Source of the DNA: Reyranella sp. | Lineage (GTDB): Bacteria; Pseudomonadota; Alphaproteobacteria; Reyranellales; Reyranellaceae | Assembly (NCBI GenBank): GCA_019750135.1 | Contig: JAIEOV010000023.1 | Span: 124,001 to 188,000, forward strand | DNA length: 64,000 nucleotides | Direction: 5' to 3' | Shown here: in pieces, positions 59,626 through 64,000 of the stretch | Numbering within the stretch: the stretch's first letter is position 1 | How the letters are laid out: the number at the start of each line of letters is the position of its first letter | Program-made: the position numbers and the translations under genes | The notes under the pieces: model-generated | What the model saw: only the letters and a program-made list of their open reading frames with translations | Told to the model about the DNA's origin: nothing | The model's database searches: none

Positions 59626-60609
59626 CTATTCGATCACCTCGTCGGCCAGCAGGGTCGGCGGCACGGCGATGCCGAGCTGTTTCGCGGTCCTGGCGTTCAC
59701 GACCAGGACAAACTTGCTGGCCTGCTCGATCGGCAGGTCGCCCGGCTTCTCGCCGCCGAGGATTTTGGCGGCATAGATCCCGGCGCGGCGGAAGTCGTCG
59801 AGCAGGTCGGCCGAATAGGTCATCAGAAGGCCCGCGCGGCCCCATTCGGGATAGGTGCCGACCGTGGGCTTGCCCGGCGCCATCAGGACCGGCAGCACGC
59901 GCGCCATGTTGTTGTAGAGCAGCGGCTCGCCCGAGACGTAGAGAGCGTCCGCGCCTTCGCGGAGGCTCGTCCGGACGGCGCTCTCGACGTCGTCGAGCCC
60001 CTGCAGGTCGGCGCGGACGATTTCGAAGCCGAAGTGCCCGGCCACGTGCCGCAACGCCTCGAGTTCCGCCACGGCCAGGATCGATGTCGTCGTGCCGATG
60101 AAACCGAGGCGCTTCAGGTCCGGCACGAGCTGCTTGAACAGGCCCATGCGCTTCTGGGTCAGGGTCTCTTCGCCGCCCACGGCATTCATCACGTTGCCGG
60201 TGGTGTTTCCGCCCGGACGCACATAGCTCTCGGCAAAGCCCGCCTTGATCGGATCGCCGGCATAGGAGGTGAAGACCATCGGCAAATCGGGAACGGTCTT
60301 GTGAACGGCGAGGGCCGCCGCCGCGGAGGCCACGATGACGCGCGGCTTGAGCGCGGCCAACTCCAGCGCCAGTCCCGGCAGCCGGTCGAAGACGCCGTCG
60401 GCGAAGCGAAGCGCAAACGCGTAGTTCACATCCTCGGCGAGGCCCACCTCACGCAATCCGCCGCGGATAGCCGCGACCCTGTCGGCAGCGAGCCTGGCGT
60501 TGCCGGGAACGAGCACTGCGACCAGCGGCAGGTCCTTTTGCGCGCGCGCGGGTGGCGCCAGGGCAAGGATCGCGACGCCCGACAGTTGCGAGAACAGCCG
60601 CCGCCTCAT
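59626..60609 (-). CDS. ABC_sub_bind receptor 3 (leftward)
   Basis: A 327-residue receptor. The signal peptide ends PPARAQ; family segments are IRGGLREVGLAEDVNYAFALRF, VRPGGNTTGN, EKPGDLPIEQASKFVLVVNARTAKQLG and a C-terminus LLADEVIE that lacks the usual Ala-Arg before ADE. The ATG at 60609 follows the upstream copy's stop by 10 bases. It seems intact. The short end and divergent middle mark it as a separate specificity. Confidence 0.87.
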   Translation of the reverse strand: MRRRLFSQLSGVAILALAPPARAQKDLPLVAVLVPGNARLAADRVAAIRGGLREVGLAEDVNYAFALRFADGVFDRLPGLALELAALKPRVIVASAAAALAVHKTVPDLPMVFTSYAGDPIKAGFAESYVRPGGNTTGNVMNAVGGEETLTQKRMGLFKQLVPDLKRLGFIGTTTSILAVAELEALRHVAGHFGFEIVRADLQGLDDVESAVRTSLREGADALYVSGEPLLYNNMARVLPVLMAPGKPTVGTYPEWGRAGLLMTYSADLLDDFRRAGIYAAKILGGEKPGDLPIEQASKFVLVVNARTAKQLGIAVPPTLLADEVIE

Positions 60610-60619
60610 GCGACCCGCC

Positions 60620-61642
60620 TCATTCGACGATATCGTCGGCGATCGCCAGGAGCCGGGGCGGGACGTCGAGGCCCAGCGCCCTTGCCGTCCTGAGGTTGAT
60701 GACCAGCTCGAAGCGAGTCGGCTGAAGGATCGGCAGTTCGGACGGCTTCGTGCCCTTGAGGATGCGCCCGACATAGCCACCCGCCTGCCGCCACGTATCC
60801 TGGAGGACCGGGCCGTAGCCGATCAGGCCGTCGCCCGCGACCCTGCCGCGCGATGTCGACTCGCTCATCGTCGGGATCCGATAGCGCAGCCCTAGCGCCA
60901 CGATCTGGTCGCGCAACGTGATGCCGAACGTCGGATCGACGCCGACCATGGCCAGGGCGACTTTCAGCCGCTCCATCGTGGCAAAGGCTTCGTCCATTTC
61001 GGCGGCGTTGCTGGCATTGAGGACGTGCAGCCGAAGGCCGAGCGTCCTGGCGGCGGCGAGCCCGTCCTCCGCCTGGCCCTTCGCCAGCGTGTTCCTCGGG
61101 TTCACCAGGAGGGCAGCGTCGGTCGCCTGGGGAACGAGTTCGCGCATTATTTCCAGCCGCTTCGCCGTGAGCGACGCGCCGATGAACGTCGCGCCGGTGA
61201 CGTTGCCGCCCGGCCGGTTGATGCTGGCGACCAGCCCGTCGGCTACCGGGTCGCCGCCGTAGGCGAAAACGATGGGAATGGTGGTCGTGGCGGCTTTCGC
61301 CGCGCGCGTGGGCAGCGGCCCTCCCGTGGCGAGGATAGCCGAGACCCGCGCCACGACCAGATCCGCTGCCATCGGCGGCAGCCGGTCGGGCTGCCCCTCC
61401 GCCGCGCGATAAATGATCGTGAGGTTCTGACCATCGACGAAACCGTACTCGGCCAAGCCCGCACGAACGCCGCCGATCATCCAGTCGGCAAAGTTCTCCG
61501 AGGAGAGAAGGCCGATCGTGGGGCCCGGGGATAATCCGGCGGATGATCCGCTTGCCGGGGCCGATTGCGCGCGTGCAGCCGGCGGCCACAATGACCAGGC
61601 TGCGGCGCCGCCGATCAGACCGCCGAGTTTCCGCCGTTTCAC
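60620..61642 (-). CDS. ABC_sub_bind receptor 4 (leftward, first of its set)
   Basis: A 340-residue receptor with signal peptide ending in AARAQ and segments VRAGLAEYGFVDGQNLTIIYR, SINRPGGNVTGATF and PTRFELVINLRTARALGLDVPPRLLAIADDIVE. The GTG at 61642 is favoured by AAGGGA just upstream; an ATG at 61705 would add 21 residues before the signal. It heads the leftward run of six related genes and faces the rightward run across 249 bases. Confidence 0.86.
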   Translation of the reverse strand: MKRRKLGGLIGGAAAWSLWPPAARAQSAPASGSSAGLSPGPTIGLLSSENFADWMIGGVRAGLAEYGFVDGQNLTIIYRAAEGQPDRLPPMAADLVVARVSAILATGGPLPTRAAKAATTTIPIVFAYGGDPVADGLVASINRPGGNVTGATFIGASLTAKRLEIMRELVPQATDAALLVNPRNTLAKGQAEDGLAAARTLGLRLHVLNASNAAEMDEAFATMERLKVALAMVGVDPTFGITLRDQIVALGLRYRIPTMSESTSRGRVAGDGLIGYGPVLQDTWRQAGGYVGRILKGTKPSELPILQPTRFELVINLRTARALGLDVPPRLLAIADDIVE

Positions 61643-61891
61643 CGAAGTCCCTTCATGTTCACCGACACGATAGCTGCTCATTCGCAACCTGTCGTGGATG
61701 TGCAAGCTATCCTCTCTTAGAGGCGGCCTCGGAGCTTCGGCAATGGATCGATCGCCGATTCAGCCGGACTGAATGCAATCAGTTGCGTTCCGAAAATTCA
61801 CCATCGCCCTCTCTGCCGCGATAGCCTATGTGAACGTACGCGTGGGGGACGGCGGGCCGATGCCAATGAGTTTGCGATTGCCGAGGGCGAT
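61643..61891. promoter_or_regulatory. Divergent control region of the receptor array
   Basis: The two halves of the ABC_sub_bind array diverge from these 249 bases, which presumably hold both promoters. A small inverted repeat, ATTCAG-CCGGA-CTGAAT at 61758-61774, could be an operator half-site pair. It is short and unproven. The stretch is less GC-rich than the genes. Confidence 0.35.
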
Positions 61892-62920
61892 ATGGCTCGC
61901 CCGCTCGGTATTGGCATGAAGCGCCGCGCCCTGCTCGCGGCGGCGCTGCTGCCCTCGTTCGCGCCCCCGCTCCTGACGTCTCGGGCCCGCGCCCAGACAC
62001 CCGACGGTCAGCGCCGGCTGGCGGTTCTGCTTCCCTACGGCGAGGCCGATGCAAAATCCCAGGGGCATCTCGCCCTGTTGCGGGAGGAACTCGGCAAACT
62101 GGGATGGCGAGACGGCCGCAATCTCAAGGTCGAAGTCCGCTGGACCGGCGGCGACGCCGGCAAGACGACGACGCTCGCACGGGAAGCCGTTGCGTCCCGG
62201 CCGGACGCCATTCTGGCCCGCTCGACCGGCGTGACGGCGGCGGTCGTGCGCGAGACCCGCGCGATCCCGACCGTCTTCGTCGTCGTTTCCGATCCGGTCG
62301 GCGATGGCTTCGTCGCCAGCATGGCGAGGCCCGGCGGCAACGTGACGGGCTTCACGAACGTCGAAGCTTCCCTGTGCAGCAAGTGGGTTCAACTGCTCAC
62401 GGAAATCGACCCGCGCGTCCGACGTATCGCCGTCTTGTACGGGCCGAAAACCTCCGCGGGCGGCGGCACCTACTATATGCGCCTGGCCGAGGAGGCCGCC
62501 GCCTCGAGCGTCATCCAGGTCGTGGCGCTCCCGGTTCAGGACGCCGTCGATGCCGGCCAGGGGATCGATGCTTTCGCGAAGGAAGCAAGCGGCGCCCTGC
62601 TGGTCACGCCGGATGCGACCACGACGCGCCTCCGTTCCATGATCGTCGCGGCGGCGGCGCGCACCAGGCTTTCGGCGATCTATCCGTTCCGCGAGTTCGC
62701 CGAGGAAGGTGGTCTGGTTTCATACGGAACCGACGTGGCCGATCAGTACCGCAAGGCTGCCGTCTACCTGGACAGGCTTCTTCGCGGCGCGAAGCCTGCC
62801 GACCTCCCGGTCGAACAACCGAGCCGATTCGAATTGGTCCTCAATCTCGCGACGGCGAAGGCACTCGATCTCGCGATCCCCCTTTCGATTCTCGCCCGCG
62901 CCGACGAGGTGATCGAATGA
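61892..62920 (+). CDS. ABC_sub_bind receptor 5 (rightward)
   Basis: A 342-residue receptor with signal peptide ending in RARAQ (about residue 35), then LREELGKLGWRDGRNLKVEVRW, SMARPGGNVTGFT and the C-terminal AKPADLPVEQPSRFELVLN and LARADEVIE. The ATG at 61892 follows GAGGG; an ATG at 61916 (MKRRALL) is possible. Its stop overlaps the next gene's start (ATGA). It is intact. Confidence 0.88.
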   Translation: MARPLGIGMKRRALLAAALLPSFAPPLLTSRARAQTPDGQRRLAVLLPYGEADAKSQGHLALLREELGKLGWRDGRNLKVEVRWTGGDAGKTTTLAREAVASRPDAILARSTGVTAAVVRETRAIPTVFVVVSDPVGDGFVASMARPGGNVTGFTNVEASLCSKWVQLLTEIDPRVRRIAVLYGPKTSAGGGTYYMRLAEEAAASSVIQVVALPVQDAVDAGQGIDAFAKEASGALLVTPDATTTRLRSMIVAAAARTRLSAIYPFREFAEEGGLVSYGTDVADQYRKAAVYLDRLLRGAKPADLPVEQPSRFELVLNLATAKALDLAIPLSILARADEVIE

Positions 62921-63891
62921 GGCGGCGGGCGTTTCTTGCGGCCGCCGTGCCGACCGGCATGGCTTCCGCGGCGTGGGCGCAATCCTCCGCGCTGCCGCAC
63001 ATCGGCTATCTCAGCGGCCGGTCGCTGGCGACCGATCGCGCTCTGCTGGAGGCCTTTCTCGAGGGGCTGAAGGCGTCCGGGTATGTCGACGGCCGCAATG
63101 TGGTCATGGACGTGCGCTGGGCCGACGGTCACTACGATCGCGTTCCGGCGCTGGCGGTCGACCTCCTGAAGAGCAACCCCAGCGTCCTCGTGACGGTGGG
63201 GGCAACCGCTGTAACTGTTGCCGCCAAGGCGGTCACGTCGACCGTTCCCATCGTCTTCACGATCGGCGTCGATCCCATGACGCTGGGTCTCGTCAGCGAT
63301 CTCGCACGCCCTACCACCAACATGACCGGCATGACCCTCCTGTCGACTTCCCTCGAGGCCAAGCGCCTGGAGCTGCTGCGCGACCTCGTTCCGGCCGCCA
63401 AGTCGGTGGCGTTTCTGGTCAATCCGGCGATGCCCAATGTCGCCGAGCAGATCCGCGACGCCCAGAAAGCGGCGACCGCGCTCGGCCTCAAGCTGCAGGT
63501 CGTCAAGGCCCAGGAGGACGCCGAGATCGACCCGGCGTTTGCCGCGTTGGCGGACGACATCGACGGTCTCGCAGTCGCCATCGATGGCTTCCTGATCGGC
63601 CGGCGCGATCGCATCGTGGCTCACGCGGCGGCGCGTCGGTTGCCGGCAATCTATCCGTCGCGCGAGTTCACCGACGCCGGAGGACTGGCCAGCTACGCCG
63701 CGCGATGGGCCGACGTCTATCGCGGCGCGGGGACCTATGCCGGCCGAATCCTGACCGGAGCCAGGCCGGCCGACCTGCCCGTCCAGGAGCCGACCAATTA
63801 CGAACTCGTCATCAACATGAAAACCGCCAGGACGCTTGGCCTCGCCATCCCGCCATCGATCCTCGCCCGCACCGACGAGACGATCGAATGA
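62917..63891 (+). CDS. ABC_sub_bind receptor 6 (rightward)
   Basis: A 324-residue receptor beginning MRRRAFLAAAVPTGMASA, with the signal ending in AWAQ. Family segments are LEGLKASGYVDGRNVVMDVRWAD, LARPTTNMTGMTLLS (Thr-Thr replacing the usual Gly-Gly) and ARPADLPVQEPTNYELVINMKTARTLGLAIPPSILARTDETIE. It overlaps the genes on both sides by four bases. It is intact. Confidence 0.88.
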   Translation: MRRRAFLAAAVPTGMASAAWAQSSALPHIGYLSGRSLATDRALLEAFLEGLKASGYVDGRNVVMDVRWADGHYDRVPALAVDLLKSNPSVLVTVGATAVTVAAKAVTSTVPIVFTIGVDPMTLGLVSDLARPTTNMTGMTLLSTSLEAKRLELLRDLVPAAKSVAFLVNPAMPNVAEQIRDAQKAATALGLKLQVVKAQEDAEIDPAFAALADDIDGLAVAIDGFLIGRRDRIVAHAAARRLPAIYPSREFTDAGGLASYAARWADVYRGAGTYAGRILTGARPADLPVQEPTNYELVINMKTARTLGLAIPPSILARTDETIE

Positions 63892-64000
63892 GGCGACGCG
63901 CGGTCATGGCGTCGATCGGCGTCGCTGCATTCCTTCCGTCCGTTTCTCTCGCGCAGGAGGCCCGCCGCATCTATCGCGTCGGTACCGTCTTCGCCGTACC
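63888..64000 (+). CDS. ABC_sub_bind receptor 7, N-terminal part cut by the window end
   Basis: The first 37 codons of another member: MRRRAVMASIGVAAFLPSVS, then LAQEARRIYRVGTVFAV, with a signal peptide ending in SLAQ. The start ATG overlaps the previous stop (ATGA), the array's regular spacing. The rest lies outside the window, so completeness is unknown. Confidence 0.8.
   Translation, partial: MRRRAVMASIGVAAFLPSVSLAQEARRIYRVGTVFAV

Larger units (their letters stand above)
56858..64000. other. Array of nine related ABC_sub_bind receptor genes
   Basis: Six leftward and three rightward genes share the same layout: short basic start, signal peptide, two lobes, and a C-terminal tail of the type LGLxxPPxxLARADEVIE. 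Most neighbouring genes overlap by exactly four bases, so a new copy begins in the last codon of the one before. No permease or ATPase gene lies within the window's part of the array. The pattern points to repeated tandem duplication with divergence and internal deletion. Confidence 0.85.

Overview
The window looks like chromosome from a GC-rich, metabolically versatile alphaproteobacterium, probably a soil or plant-associated Rhodospirillales/Hyphomicrobiales type. Three things point that way: branched-chain amino acid (Liv) ABC genes, a TctC/Bug solute receptor and a run of ABC_sub_bind (PF04392) receptors; a type VI secretion (T6SS) locus of the 'imp' style known from Rhizobium and Agrobacterium; and GC-rich third codon positions throughout. 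The genus cannot be fixed from the sequence alone. No rRNA, tRNA, CRISPR or transposase was seen. No gene-free stretch exceeds about 270 bases; the longer intergenic gaps are listed as features.

Region by region. 1-5078: the tail of a livF on the + strand meets, stop codon against stop codon, a livK-livH-livM-livG operon preceded by an SDR gene. 5170-9609: a + strand operon of an SDR, two polysaccharide-deacetylase/PuuE-like hydrolases, an Asp/Glu/hydantoin-racemase-like protein and a TctC-type receptor, probably a catabolic unit for an amide or cyclic ureide. 9613-15734: a - strand series (SGNH-like membrane protein, CitE-like lyase, DNA/RNA methyltransferase, LLM flavin oxidoreductase, 2-hydroxyacid dehydrogenase, DUF3829-like secreted protein). 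15986-17570: an OmpA-family outer-membrane protein and a convergent secreted protein.

17649-46630: a complete T6SS. All thirteen core parts are present: TssA, B, C, D/Hcp, E, F, G, H/ClpV, I/VgrG, J, K, L, M. They are joined by a PAAR tip, TagJ/ImpE, TagF, a second TssC-like sheath protein and the threonine-phosphorylation module PpkA kinase, PppA phosphatase and Fha. TssL carries an N-terminal T-V-I-R-P motif (Thr15), which fits the known PpkA -> TssL-P -> Fha activation route. A SAM methyltransferase is translationally coupled to tssG. Immediately beyond the cluster lie a GH73-like peptidoglycan hydrolase with a PG-binding domain, a small periplasmic protein, and a metzincin-type protease (HEFGHTLGLHH) without an obvious signal peptide. 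The two enzymes are candidate T6SS effectors.

49062-56734: an SDR, a lipoprotein-adaptor/RND efflux pair, a small secreted protein, a rearranged class III CoA-transferase and a 3-hydroxyanthranilate dioxygenase-like cupin. 56858-64000: an array of nine ABC_sub_bind receptor genes (six leftward, three rightward). Two of the leftward copies have lost most of the internal ligand-binding region, and the last copy runs off the window.
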